A stretch of 64,000 nt of DNA from Chamaecrista fasciculata (Eukaryota > Streptophyta > Magnoliopsida > Fabales > Fabaceae). The translations under genes and the position numbers were made by a program. Below are positions 12,403-24,483 of this stretch, piece after piece; within the stretch, counting starts at the first letter, position 1; each line of letters opens with the position of its first letter. The notes below the pieces were generated by a model that made no database searches, was not told where the DNA came from, and was given only the letters and a program-made list of their open reading frames with translations. Location of the stretch: assembly GCA_003254925.1 (NCBI GenBank), contig QANZ01034142.1, positions 22,071 through 86,070 on the forward strand, written 5' to 3'.

Positions 12403-12752
12403 TCTATACTATATTATATGGCTCCACCCCTTATGGTTGGTCAAAAATAGTGAAATAAAAAATTAAAAAAGAAAAAAAAAATCACCCACTCTCTCTCCCA
12501 CTCACTCTCCCCACTTCTTTAAAAAAAATAAATGAATTAAAAAAATGCAAAAAACAATTAAAAATTAAAAATGCCACCACTCTCTCCCCACTTACTCTCC
12601 CCATATGAGGTAATTTAAAATTGGTCCTAAATATTTTATAATTTCTCAAATTGGTCCCAAACTTACTCTTTTATCAATATAAAAATTTAATATAATCTTC
12701 AACTTTAAATCAATTCAAACGTTACATGCATACGGGCACGCCAAGCCCCTAG
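12403..12752 (+). mobile_element. Short non-autonomous Helitron-like element
   Basis: The left end is TCTATACTATATTATATGG preceded by A. The right end is gggcacgccaagccc (a GGGC/GCCC stem) followed by CTAG and then T. Helitrons insert between A and T, start with TC and end with CTRR just after a small hairpin, and all of these are present. The 350-bp interior is non-coding. Confidence 0.6.
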
Positions 12753-14225
12753 TATAAATATATGCTTGTGTCATATAATTTTAAAAATTTAACATGTCAA
12801 TGTCCTCTGTGTAAGTGTCTATGCTTCATAGTTACTATCCAACAAAATCCCACCACTTGGCATCAATATTGAATTATGATGTTATTTCAATATTATTAAG
12901 CTAAAATATAAAAAACTTCATAACTTTGTTATTGTGTAAAACTTAAACTTTAAAAAATAACAAAAAATCTCTTGAGCTTCTAATTTTGTACAAATTACTT
13001 AAAAATAAAATTTTTAAAATTTTTTTTTTGTAAAAGAATTTGATTTTTTAATAAATATTTAACAAAAAGAATTATTTGTGTAAATAAAAAGTTTAAGAAA
13101 TTTTTTCAAAATATTTTCTTACAAAACAATCAAAATGCACTAGAATTTTCTATATTTTAACCATATGATTAACAAATTTTGATTTTTGAAGATCGCTTAA
13201 ATTAATGAAAGAATCATTCCTACTAAAAATTTGTTTTAAAAAAAAAGGAAAAAAAAAAGTGAAGAAGGAGCTAAAACTAGAGTTATAGGCATAGAAGAGT
13301 AAGGCCCACACACTAATTATAGGCAAACATCTTTGGACACTTTTGGAGGAATCTTAGAATTTCTTGCACTGCGCCTCTTACATTTTTGTCTTCTTCTTTA
13401 TTGTCTTTCCCTCTCACAAATCTCATCTTCTCCTATCATTTTTGTGCAATCATCACAAAACTCTATAGTATCAAATTGTGTATAATCTTTTTATATTTTT
13501 ATCATTAAATTTATCATGAGAAATAAGGCATGTGGTAAAATAATTTGAAAATTTTTTTATTTTATTTTATTTTTAATTTATTAGTATATTTGATTAAGAG
13601 TACTTTTTTAAGTTCACAATATTAAGAGTACTTCCCTTTGATAAAAATATCAGCTTTGTAGTTATGATTTATCAGTATTTTTTTATAATATTATTTATTG
13701 AACTTGTATTTTGTAAAAAGAAAAAATTAACTAGATTTTTTTATATACTTTTCCGGTTCCTTTTTTACAATATTAAATATTATCATGCTACTAATCTGTT
13801 GATGAGTAATATTAGGATAAACTATTATCATTATATTAAAAAAAACGCATTCACATTTAATTTTAATAAAACATGGTAAAGCATTGTCTGAGTATTAGAG
13901 AACATCCTCTTCAGCATTAAATCTTTCTTCTTCTTTTTTCCTACTCTCTTCTCTTTTCCTTCCTTTGCTTTAAGATAAAGATGCGATATTATGATACATT
14001 CAGCCGAAAAGAAAAAGATTTATTTGCTTTGTTAAAGGGAAAATTAAATAGTATCTCATATTTGAATAAAATAAAAAATGCAAAGCTTCTTCATCAATTC
14101 CTTGAACGTACCTATATAGTCATCAATTCCTTCTTCATCTATGCTTTTTCAAAGGTTTGGCTTCTAATTTGTTCTTGTACCAAGAATGAGTGATTATGAC
14201 ATGAGAATAAATAAATAAATATATA
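12753..14225. other. AT-rich intergenic DNA
   Basis: Very AT-rich with no supported gene. Short open frames (around 13664-13879 and 13981-14193) have no family resemblance and a composition expected by chance. Confidence 0.55.
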
Positions 14226-14967
14226 AGGTCAAATGCACAGATTGGTCCTAAATGTACATCCTTAAGTTCATTTTGGTACCAAATGTTTCAAATTTTTTAA
14301 ATTGGTACTAAATATTACCATTTAGTTTCATTTTGATCTCAAACTACTAAATGCGATCATATTTCTCTCGTTTCAACTTTGAATGTAATAAATGCAGAGT
14401 TACGTGTTACTTTTTACTAGTACTTTCTCTATCCAGTTGAAATTTTCAACAAACAAGGTCAAATCGAGTATCAAAAGTAAGTAACTTGTTTTATAGTCAA
14501 ACAAGCGAGTTTGGAGTTATAGGCTACTTTTAACGATTCATTTTTTTTACCAAATTAAGACGGTTAAAAAATGAGGTCAAATCAGGTTTGAAAATGTGCT
14601 TGAGATAAATTTTTCATGATATTTTTACTTTTTAGTCCCAAACCTACTTTTAAACTTAATTTGATTTCATTTACTGACGTTCCCAACCGAGCAGAAAAAG
14701 AACTCGTTAAGTGTAAGTTGTAGTTATGAATTGGTGGCATTCAGAATCAAAATAAGAAATATACGACAAACTTTGTTAGTTTGACCGTAAAATAAGTGGC
14801 CCACTTTCAAGATCCAATTTGACCTAGTTAGTTGATAGTTCAAACTTGATAGAAAAAGTATTTGTCTAAAGTAACACATAACTCTAGATTTGTTACATCA
14901 CATTTAGTAATTTAGGACCAAAATGAACTTAAGGACATACTTTAGGACTAATTTGAGCATTTAACCT
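14226..14967. mobile_element. 'ggtcc'-type fold-back MITE, 0.74 kb
   Basis: The left end aggtcaaatgcacagattgg matches the reverse complement of the right end, and about 50 bases of terminal inverted repeat include the shared block ccttaagttcattttggt. Flanks are atata on the left and atatata on the right. The interior (gatcatatttctctcgtttc..., tatccagttgaaattttcaa) is related to the elements near 3.3 and 17.5 kb, so it is a family. Confidence 0.7.
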
Positions 14968-15300
14968 ATATATAATAATGTCGTAAATTATATAATAATG
15001 TCACTTGGTGTTTGCGTGTGCGTGACAGTAGAAACGAAACTGTATATCAACTTGAATTTGTCATAATTAATGAAATTAATCATAGACCATATATTTACTT
15101 TAATCCTTAATTTAAATAATTTATGTGGATCAATTAATGATTATACTTTAAGAAGATAAATCAATTTGTTTTCTTAACTATGATTATCAATTTAGTAAAA
15201 AAAAAAATCTTTAACAAAATAGTGAACTTAAATTCATATTCCTTAAGAGAAGTACTTATATGGTTATATTCAAATAGACAAAATTACATATTATAATAAG

Positions 15301-15532
15301 TAAAAGTATTGTTGGTACCCCCAATGTTTGGGATAATTTTCAGTTATGCCTCTAACGTTTATTTTTTTTATCAATTATACCCTTAAACTTTCATATTTTC
15401 TTTAATCAATTATACCCCCAATGTGAGGATATAATTGATTCAAATGTGAAACATTGGGGGTATACGATAGGGGTATAACTGAAATTGACCTTAAACGTTG
15501 ATGGTACCAACAGTACTTTTACCTATTATAAA
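15301..15532. mobile_element. MITE with ggtacc-containing inverted ends
   Basis: Left taaaagtattgttggtacc and right ggtaccaacagtactttta are inverted copies, and inner blocks (ttttcagttatgcctc / ggggtataactgaaatt) continue the arms. The flanks tattataa on both sides could be a target duplication. Confidence 0.65.
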
Positions 15533-15985
15533 AAATATTTCTTTGTTTTTTTGCCTGATATAAAAGATATTTCATATTTGTGAAAAATTAAATAAATTAT
15601 TATTACCATAAAAAACAAAAGAATTAAAATATAAATTATTCATATAAAAAAATTATATTTTAAATATAAATTAAAACAAATCTTTACAAGAAGCCAACCA
15701 CATAATGTTGAGCTGAAAAAAAAAGTATTAATTATACATTTTCTGTGAAAGAAATAATGAATTCATCTCCTACGTATACATACATTATTGAAATTCCGAC
15801 TAATCACTTAATAATTAATACTAACATCTTTCAACCTATGTACGTGGTACATCTTTTTTATCAATATCAAATTCTTCAAAAATAAATAAGGTGGTTTGTT
15901 GGGATGATATATAATTAATAATTGGCTTGATTACCCACCTGTGAGACACTGCAATTGAAACATTGTCTAAATAGAGTGACTATCC

Positions 15986-16063
15986 TTATTATTATCACAA
16001 CGTAACTCACAATCCTATACATCCTTATGTATAGGATTGTGAGTTACGTTGTGATAATAATAA
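15986..16063. repeat. Perfect 37-bp hairpin with 4-base loop
   Basis: The arm at 15986-16022 is an exact reverse complement of 16027-16063, leaving CCTT as the loop. See findings. Confidence 0.93.
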
Positions 16064-16080
16064 AGTTTTGTGATACTAAT

Positions 16081-16508
16081 TTGTTTGTCATGTTAAATAA
16101 AAAAAATTAATTTTATATTTTAAAACTTATAAGTATGTGTTGTGTGGGTATCGTACGAGTGTCGGACACGGACACGTGTACAACACGACGACACGCCCTC
16201 AAGGTAAAGTGTCTGTGCTTCATAGGTTGTTTCTAAAAAAAATGTTTGGAATCAACTGTTTTAATTATTAATGAGCCTTAGAGGGAGAAGAGACCGAGGC
16301 ACCAAACATTTTTTATAAAAATAATTAAAACAGTTGATTCCAAACATTTTTTTTAGAAACAACCTATGAAGCACAGACACTTTACCTTGAGGGCGTGTCG
16401 TCATGTTGTACACGTGTCCGTGTCTGACACTCGTACGATACCCACACAACACATACTTATAAGTTTTAAAATATAAAATTAATTTTTTTTATTTAACATG
16501 ACAAACAA
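16081..16508. repeat. Near-perfect 189-bp inverted repeat, 50-base spacer
   Basis: 16081-16269 and 16320-16508 are inverted copies; I see only a few mismatches (near 16155, 16183). The spacer is 16270-16319. A 63-codon open frame on the minus strand inside it is only a reading of the arm, not a gene. The arms include the chunk cacggacacgtgtacaac and start with tgtttgtcatgttaaat, also seen weakly near 12.07 kb (catgataaacaatagaaaataatg). Confidence 0.93.
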
Positions 16509-17317
16509 TATAAAATAATGACACATATGACATATATTATGAATAAATATTATAATTTTTTAATTATTTTTATATATAAATATATGTCGTGTCGTATCAT
16601 ATAACTTTAGAAATTTGAAGTGTTGGTATGTCTATGTCCGTATCGTGTCCATGCTTCATACAAACAACTCTAATTAAGGCCGTGTTTGATTTCATTCTTT
16701 AAGAACATTTTTAAAAAATAGTTTTTAAATTTTGTTTAGAAAACAAAAATTAAAAAAAGTGTTGTTTGACGAGATTGTTCTGTGACTCATTTTTGAGATG
16801 GTAAAGAAAAAGAATTGTTTGATTGAGTTAAATCTATAAATGTGTTGGATCACATTCTTTGTAATTCATCCATTGGATAGCGCATTAGTGCGGGAGAGAA
16901 AATTACCGTTTTGCCACTGCATTTTGCCAAAAGTAAAAATCTCAAGATCAGAACATGTTTTCAATGTTCTCAATCTTTGATCTTTTAAAATAGAATTTTG
17001 TTTTTAATAAAACTCATTAGAAAAAATAAGAAAATCAAACAGTTTTTGTTGTCTTTTTGTTTTTAAAAATAAAAAATTGTGTTTAGAAAACATAATCAAA
17101 CACACCCTCAGTCTCTAACATTCTCAAAATATTACAATGTGACAACCTTGACAATCGGATTCACAAGGTCATCTTTGTGCAATCTTCTTGTAGCCTGCAG
17201 GTTCACTTTAGACCTCTACTCATCACTTCTTTGTAGGAAATTCAAGATGAATTTTCATAGACTTACTTTAATTTTAAGTTTTCATGAAAAAAAGGGATGT
17301 TTAAGCTATAACTATAT

Positions 17318-17875
17318 AAATTAAAGGTTAAAGCATCATTTTAGTCTTAAATGCATGCTCTAATGTTCATTTTGGTCAATTATGTTTCAAAATGCTCATA
17401 TTGGTCCTAAATGTCGGCAAAGTGTTTCATTTTGGTCCCAAATTATTGAATATATATGGTTTATTTCAAGATCAAACGTGACAAGTTTAAAGCTATATAT
17501 TGTTCTCAAAGAGTACTTTGTCTATCCAGTTAGAGCCGTCAGCAAACGAGATCAAATCAGTCCTAAAAGTAGACTGCTTGTTTCATGGTCAAATAAGCAA
17601 TGTTGATCATATCTCTATCGTTTCAAATTTGGATGCGACAAATTCAAAACTACAAGTTCCTCTTAACAAGTCCTTTGAACTTGAAATGAGAGTGGAGAGA
17701 AATATGACCAAATTCAATAGTTTGGAACTAAAATAAAACATTTTACTAATATTTAGGACCAAAATAAAATTTTTGCCAACATTTAGGACCAATTTGAACA
17801 TTTTGAAACACAATGGACCAAAATGAACATTAAGACAAACATTTAAAACCAAAATGACAATTTGACTTAAATTAA
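17318..17875. mobile_element. 'ggtcc'-type fold-back MITE
   Basis: The left 110 bases (ttaaaggttaaagcatcatt... tttggtcccaaattattga) are an inverted match to the right end (ttcaatagtttggaacta... aatgacaatttgacttaa). The core shares tctatccagtt and 'tcatatctctatcgtttcaaa' with the 14.3-kb element. The open frames inside are translations of repeat DNA. Confidence 0.75.
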
Positions 17876-18984
17876 ATATGGGTTGGAGTGAGGCGCTCAT
17901 CAATAATTATCTCTAATATAATATTGACCATGTGAATGATAAAAAATAAAAAGATTATTAATTAAATGAATAATAAAGAAAGCATGCGCATGGTAGGTCT
18001 ACCCAAAGTAATTAAACAATTAAATTAAATCAAGAATTAAAAACGTTCCTACTATTTTAAAACAAGAATTAAAAACGTTCCTACTATTTTAAAAACGTTC
18101 CAACTTAAATATGAAATAGATAGTAGTGTTTATTATTTAAAGGATAGGTGCCATCCAGAATTATCATGTGTAAGTTTAAGAGTGTTTTTGAACCAAAAAA
18201 AGAAAAGAAAATTAAGAGTGTCCAAAACTAATCTAATAAATCGATTTGATTAAATTAAACTAAATTGAATTAAAGAAAAATTTAATTAGACTGATTAATG
18301 AGTTATTTGATTTAGTTAAAAATTCGTTAAAATTAAATAATTTAGTTCGATTAACATTTTAAATTTATGATTAATAGAACCAAATTGCTTATATTTTTAA
18401 TTGACTTTTTTTATTTTTGTTTACTATACATTATAATATATATTAAAAAAGTTAATTTTTTTGGGTTATCATTATAATAAAATTGTTATAATCTTTCATA
18501 CTTAGCCTCAATCTATATCTAATTTTATTTTGGTCCAAGATGTTTCAAAAATTTTAAATTGATCCTATAATATGTGAAAATTATTTCAAACTAGTCCAAC
18601 ATTAAATTCCGTTAATTTTTCTGTTCAATTCACATAATCATTTAACCAAAAAATAATTAATGGAAGCTAACATCAGAATCAATTTACTAGTTATATACAA
18701 ATATATGAGAGTGTAGTTGAAGAATGAAGATAAAGAGGTTGAGATTTGAGAATTAAGAGAAAGTGAAGCCATGCCCATGTGTGGGTTTTTATCCTACCAT
18801 TAATGAATTTTGTCGGCCATTTTATTTCCAAGTCCTACCTCTCTATCTCCATAATTCTCTCTTTGTGTGTACTCCATTAATTAGCATGTGTCTTCTACTT
18901 GTATAGATTCCTTCTAATTCTCACACCAATTCACTTTGGATACTCAGGCCCAAAAAAAGCAACAAAATTTTTTTGGATACATAT

Positions 18985-19375
18985 ATATTATTGGTCAAAT
19001 ACACATTTTAGTCCTCAAGCTATGGGTTAAATTTCATTTTGGTACTAAAACTATTTTTTGTTCCGCTTTGATCTTCAAAATTTCACATTTGTTTCGTTTT
19101 GGTTCCTAAAATGTGATTATACATGAACTTTTTTGTTATGTGAGTTGACTAAGAAAAAAAGAATTTTTTTCAAGAGAAATAGTATATTTCAACTTTCCAT
19201 ATTATAAATAAAAACGAAAACCAAATGAAATCACATTTTGCCATTTTGGAGACTAAGATGGAACAAATATAAAAGTTTGATGACCTGGTCTAAACAGAAT
19301 AAAAAATAGTTTTCAGATCAAAATAAAACTTACCCCATAATTTAAGTACCGAAATGAGATTTTAACCTGTATTAT
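18985..19375. mobile_element. Fold-back MITE
   Basis: The left end ttggtcaaatacacatttta, with 'aactattttttgttc' further in, pairs with the right end (gaataaaaaatagtt ... gagattttaacctgta). The arms are about 95 bases and diverged. Confidence 0.65.
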
Positions 19376-19804
19376 TTTATCTCTATCAACTAATGTGAAC
19401 CTTGTAATATAAGCGAAAAATCAATGCTTTATTATTTTTTATTTTTTACAATAATCAGTTTTGTATAAAATAGATGAGTGTGGTGAAGGAAGAATGGTGA
19501 AGAAGAACAGGAAAGGGATTATTATGGTAAAAGAGATTGGGAGCACCCTGAAGGACAAAAAAAAAAAAAAAGAGGAGNAAAAAAAAAAAGAGGAGGGTAA
19601 ATAAAAATAAAGCTAATATTGCATTCAATGTGACAAATGAGTTAGATGGAATTAACTTGATTTAAAAGATGATTTATGAAATCTGTTAAACTAACGGAAA
19701 TAGTAGCAAAGTGGGTGATTTGCAACATTCTGAAGTTTATGGATTTTTTCACACACTTCTTTTATTTTACTATAATCAAGTTTTATAAACTAGATTTTTT
19801 TTAA

Positions 19805-20090
19805 AACAAAAGTGTTACTTGTGCTCCCAAACTAAATGATTAGTTTTAGTTATACAACTATTCCTTTAATTTTTTTTGTGGTTAATTATACTACCCTTAA
19901 CTATTTAGACGACATTAGACCTTGAGATATAATATAGTCAAATGTAAAACTGTAAAAGTACTATTTAGACGACATTAGACCTTGAGATATAATATAGTCA
20001 AATGTAAAACTGTAAAAGTACAATTGAGAACAAAAAAAATGTACAACTAAAACTTACTTCATAATTTGGAGGCACTAAAGATACTTTTAT
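19805..20090. mobile_element. Fold-back MITE with internal 60-bp duplication
   Basis: The left end aaagtgttacttgtgctccc and 'tagttttagttatacaact' pair with the right end (gtacaactaaaacttacttc, ggaggcactaaagatacttt). The interior holds the tandem copy at 19901-20020. Confidence 0.65.
19901..20020 (+). repeat. Perfect 60-bp tandem duplication
   Basis: 19901-19960 and 19961-20020 are identical (unit starts ctatttagacgacattagac). No mismatch is seen, so the duplication is recent or an assembly error. Confidence 0.95.
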
Positions 20091-22323
20091 TCTTTTTTTT
20101 TTCTTTATAAATATGTAATAGGAATCAACTTCTACATGCATATTGTTAACAAATAACTTGCCATTATGGGTTAATGATGATGTAATGAATCAATAAGGTG
20201 TATATCAATAGCTAAAACGAGATTTCTCACAGAAAAAGCACAATGGGAGTTGGTTCCCTTCTGCATCTTTGATGCCTAAATCAGTAAAAAAAATTATCAC
20301 ATGGGTATTGAGTCAAAATTGGGGGCATAATTGAAACGTTAGTTCTACAATGAGGACACGCCTGAACAAAATAAAACATTAGGGGCATAACTAAAAATCA
20401 TTGTAAACGTTAGGGGCACGAAATGGTGTTTTGCCTTTTTAAAATTTTTGAAAAACAACGTATGCGTTATAGTTAAATTATGATTTTAGTAAACAAATTT
20501 TATGGGTAACATAATAATTAAACTCTTAAAAACTCTTAATTCACCTTCTTAAAATGCTCACACGTGGAGTTTAATAAAATACAACTTTGAACACTCCTTG
20601 GGCTTCAAATGTCAATATAATTACTCAACTAAATATATGACATTTCTGTTTTTTTTTGGTCGGAAATATATGACATTTCTCAATTTTGCTTTATGTGGGC
20701 TTTAAATCTTTTTGGATCAAAAAGGGCTTTCAATATCAGTTTTGTCACTTGAGCTTCTCACCTTCATTTGATACATAAGCGCCTAATGACCCAAGACAAA
20801 AACAACATTTTTCAGTCCACAACGTTTTTTTAAGCATCAAGTTAACTTTTTTTTTTTTTTTTTATGGAAGCATCAAGCTAAATTACATTATAAAAAAGCT
20901 AAATTATGTTTATAATCGTTTAAATAATTCAAATCTAATAATACATAAAAATAATCTATAAATATTGTTGAATTGAAAATAATTGATTATATGTGAAAGA
21001 TATCTTTATAATGAAAATCATGCATGTTGTGAACCAAGTGTTTACTATAATACTTCTCACATATCACAGAAGTAATTTCTTCACAAATATAGATGTCATA
21101 AACTTATAACAGGAGAAGAGAAGAGAAGCTCATAGAGGAGTTGCAACTCACTCCCTCTAGAAACATGATTCCATTGGCATTCATTCACCAATATATATAT
21201 ATATATATATCAAAAGAAATGGTTATTAGAAAGGATGGAGTAATAAGATTAATATAGTAGGAAATTAATTTTTTTCTTTTTATATATATACTAAGTTGAG
21301 CCTATATCAAAATGCATGACTTAAGAGTTAGACTGATATATCACATAATGACTCTATTATACTTAATCCAATTAAATAATACTTTATTATAAATTAATAA
21401 CTTAATATAAATACACTATATTATAAATTAAAACTTATGACTAGGGATTAATTATTTAATAGAAATAATTCAACAATCTAGACAATGTAAGAATTTATTT
21501 GATACACTCCTATGTACAATTTATTATAATATGTGATTTATTCTTAAAAAATAATTGGAACCAGATTTTAAAAAACGATGCTTTTAATTTTTTGCAGCTT
21601 GAGTTGGATCTAATTAATTTAATTGAAAGCGTGCCTTTTCTTTTTCTCCTTAAAATTAAAGGGAAAAATGTTTTCATAGAAAAAGGATCGATGCTTATCT
21701 TGCACTTCTGCCTTCCATTTTTGCTATTATTATCTTCTGAAAGAAAGAAATTGACTAGTACACTGCAATGCAGAGATTAAAAGAATATTTATATACAACA
21801 TACAACATAAGTTATAAATAAATGAACTATAACATATATATAAGTCTAAAATATTTTCCAGAGTAATATTTAAGGTGATTGTATTCATGTATTGTATTTG
21901 TATACTATGATCAATTAAAATAACAGTACTTTTGGCCGATAGGAATCGAGCTCTTCAAAATAGAACTTCATTGTTTAAAGAAAAAGTCTAATGAAAGGAA
22001 GTAATGTGGTGAATTTGTATTTAAATTCTCATTAAAAGAACTATTTGCATTTAACCAATCTATAAATGTCCAAACAATATATATGAGAAACGGAAATTTA
22101 CTCTTAAAATACATAACTAGAAAAGAGGAAAAGAAGACTCTGAAAAAGAAAAAGAAATAGTTATACTGACAGAGGAGGAACCTTTATATATAATTATAAA
22201 CATATTATTATATATAAATATATAGCAATGTAATCTGGGCTTGCTTGCACACGAATTATGGAACAATTCTCATATGAAAGAATCATATCTCCTGTCATTT
22301 TCATCATACCGACACTTCTCTCC
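20091..22323. other. AT-rich intergenic DNA upstream of COPT
   Basis: No gene is supported. MITE-like ends occur near 20285-20440 (aggggcataactaaaaatca). An (AT)n microsatellite lies at about 21191-21210. The right end is the COPT promoter. Confidence 0.55.
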
Positions 22324-22353
22324 TTTATATAACACATTATAACCCTTCTCTTC

Positions 22354-22361
22354 TATAAATA
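22354..22361 (+). promoter_or_regulatory. Putative TATA box of the COPT gene
   Basis: TATAAATA lies 52 bases before the ATG, giving a short leader of about 25-30 bases. A second candidate, TTATATAA, lies at about 22325-22332. I found no GTAC core (the SPL7 copper-response motif) in the 400 bases before the start; the nearest (tgtaca, agtact) are about 0.5-0.9 kb upstream. Confidence 0.5.
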
Positions 22362-22412
22362 TAGCTGTTACATTTACATATCTCCTAAGGTTGTCACAAT
22401 ATTATTAACAAG

Positions 22413-22880
22413 ATGACTCTAAACGATGTCGTTGAGGCCGTGCCGTACAACTCCACCGTGGCGGGGCGGCTTGGGCGGAGGCGGATTCCGATACACACGA
22501 CGATGTATTGGGGACACAATGCGCATGTGTTGTTCCCGTGCTGGCCGGGCGATAACGCCGCCATGTACGGTGTTGCTTTGGTTTTTGTCTTTGTGATGGC
22601 TCTTTTGGTAGAGTGGCTTTCTTTCACGGATTTGGTGAAGCTCAAGCCAGGCAAAAACGACGTCGTTGCGGGAGTGCTTCATACTATAGTATACGGCATG
22701 CGTACAGGGCTCTCTTATATGGTTATGTTATCCATCATGTCGTTTAATGGTGGTGTGTTTCTTGTTGCAATTGGTGGCCACGTCATTGGGTTCTTGTTTT
22801 TTGGTACTCGGGCTATCCGGAGGAAGGCATCCGGGTCGGATCATACAAAGCCATTAGAATTATCCGGGTTGAGACACTAG
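22413..22880 (+). CDS. COPT: COPT/Ctr-family high-affinity copper transporter
   Basis: One intronless frame of 155 residues, the usual layout of plant COPT genes. Ctr proteins form trimers that take up Cu(I) at the plasma membrane or an internal membrane. Three membrane segments are visible: about 50-71, 86-109 and 111-131. Diagnostic residues are present: M105-x3-M109 in TM2 (copper path) and G122-x3-G126 in TM3 (helix packing), followed by basic residues (RAIRRK). The extracellular N-terminus is unusual in having no Met/His-rich cluster, only H28, M31, H35 and H38 around TTMYWGHNAHVLFPCW. There is no C-terminal Cys-x-Cys. This fits the COPT1/2/6 type; the exact member is uncertain. It converges with TIC20, with 375 bases between stop codons. 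Confidence 0.94.
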   Translation: MTLNDVVEAVPYNSTVAGRLGRRRIPIHTTMYWGHNAHVLFPCWPGDNAAMYGVALVFVFVMALLVEWLSFTDLVKLKPGKNDVVAGVLHTIVYGMRTGLSYMVMLSIMSFNGGVFLVAIGGHVIGFLFFGTRAIRRKASGSDHTKPLELSGLRH

Positions 22881-23255
22881 CACTCAATATTTTAAAAAAT
22901 AATAAAAAGCTAATCTTACACAATAATGTTTTCATTCATGTTCATGATATTTAAGAATTTCCTATATTATTGTAGGTGCAGTTTTGGCTTTTGGTGGTTC
23001 TTTCTGCATGATTACTCATTTTATATAGACCAAAATTGAATTAATAAATTCTGCACCATTCTATTCTGCTCCAAATTTCCAAAACAAATAATTACTTCAG
23101 ACTAGCAAAGCCCACAGATCTATAGTGAAGTAATTAGAAACTAATACAAACACAGCTCAACAAATTGGAGCAAATTCTCTCTTGATTAAATAACTACTCA
23201 ACAAAATCTCTGATACAAAAACAACTAAAGATCCCTTTTGTTACATCTTTCCTCC
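22881..23255. other. Shared 3' region of COPT and TIC20
   Basis: AT-rich DNA between convergent stop codons; it must hold both 3' UTRs. A plus-strand aataaa-like signal (aaaaataataaaaagc) lies about 20 bases past the COPT stop. Confidence 0.5.
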
Positions 23256-24472
23256 TTAATCATATGGGATTTGGATATATGCAGCATCACAAACAAAAGG
23301 AATATCAGCATACATGCCAGCAAGAGCACACCGTATACACTCCAACACTGTAAACAGATAAGCAAATGAAACAGCAGTCCAGAAATGCATTCCCAGCTTA
23401 CCCCAGTAAATTGCAAGCGGCATCCAACGGCTCACGGTCCCGATCACCTGAAGCGAAATCTCCAATAACATCCCCATCACTACGTGGAACCGGAAGAAGT
23501 GAGGCCACTCTTTTCTCCTCACAATTCCAAGATATGCCACAAAAAAGTATGCCATGAGGAACCAGCCTGGCAGCCTCCCAATAGCCATGAGGAAAGGGTA
23601 TGTCATGAATTCGAGGCTTTCAAGAAAAGGGTGAAGATGGTATGCAGTCTCGGCATACATCCACGTCTCATGGAGAGGCATGAAGTATGGGAGGCATGCT
23701 AAGGTCCTCCACCACCATCTCGGTTTTTTGGTCATTGGTGGGTAGCGGAAACTGTATGGGACATCCTTGGATGCTCGAGGAACCATACGGGACCGGCGCT
23801 GCCTGGGTGCCAACAGGACTGTAGGAGAAACCAGACTTTGACTCCCAGTTAAATATAGACTTGATCCAGCAGAGATGTTTGTGAATGCCATCATATCTAA
23901 AGAGAAATTCAATACGAATAATTCGATAACAGCAAATATCAAGGAAAAAATACAAAGATTTGGCAGAAAGATGCCTGTCTTGGGACATCCTCAGTACCAT
24001 ATTTACATCCCCAATCAAAAGGTTTTTGTTTTCAGATGCATTCCAAACAATTCAAAGGAACTCAATGATGTAACTATGTAAGATGTGCATCTAGCAGATC
24101 TTACACCAAAGATGATAACATTTTCCCCAAACATCACGCGAAGAAATCCATCCATGATTTTAATTTTTTTTGTAGTGACACATTATTGTTAAATGACAAG
24201 CTAAGTAAAGACAAATTTTTTGTAGTCTCATTGGCACAACAATCCATTATGCTAAATAAAAAGAAATTAACAAGTTAGCTAATAACTAAAGCCCATTTAC
24301 CTTTGGGAAACCAGGATTTGCACTCTAAATTGGGGCCCCAAGAACTTTGGATTCTTGAGCCAGTAGCCATAGCTGGCATTTGAGAACTGCAAGTGAACAC
24401 ATGTCGACAAGGTAGGGTGGGCCTGAAAGGCCTAGATGAACACTGAGTTGCAATGCAACCATTTGGAATCAT
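23256..24472 (-). CDS. TIC20: TIC20-I-like chloroplast inner-envelope translocon subunit (2 coding exons)
   Basis: Model: complement(join(23256..23896, 24301..24472)), 270 residues. The donor at 24300-24299 and acceptor at 23898-23897 restore a GAT codon (CKSWFPK-D-MMAFTNIS). The start is the ATG at 24472 (MIPNGCIATQCSS); it follows a good acceptor (ctttcag, about 24484), so there is also a 5' UTR intron. TIC20 is the membrane core that lets preproteins cross the inner chloroplast envelope. Residues 1 to about 110 are Ser/Arg/Pro-rich, as a transit peptide. The mature part shows the family blocks PMTKKPRWWWRTLACLPY, MPLHETWMYAETAYHLHPF, GIVRRKEWPHFFRFHVVMG and the C-terminus PFVCDAAYIQIPYD, with four membrane helices. 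Length and sequence fit TIC20-I/IV better than the short II/V types. Confidence 0.93.
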
Positions 24473-24483
24473 GGTCAAATACC

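Noticed and set aside
16261-16452. 63-codon frame in the large inverted repeat
   Set aside because: No start context, no homology, and the arm DNA repeats in reverse.
22394-22682. Minus-strand frames opposite COPT
   Set aside because: Antisense to a clear membrane protein; no family resemblance.
23366-23702. Plus-strand frames over TIC20
   Set aside because: Antisense to conserved TIC20 membrane helices.
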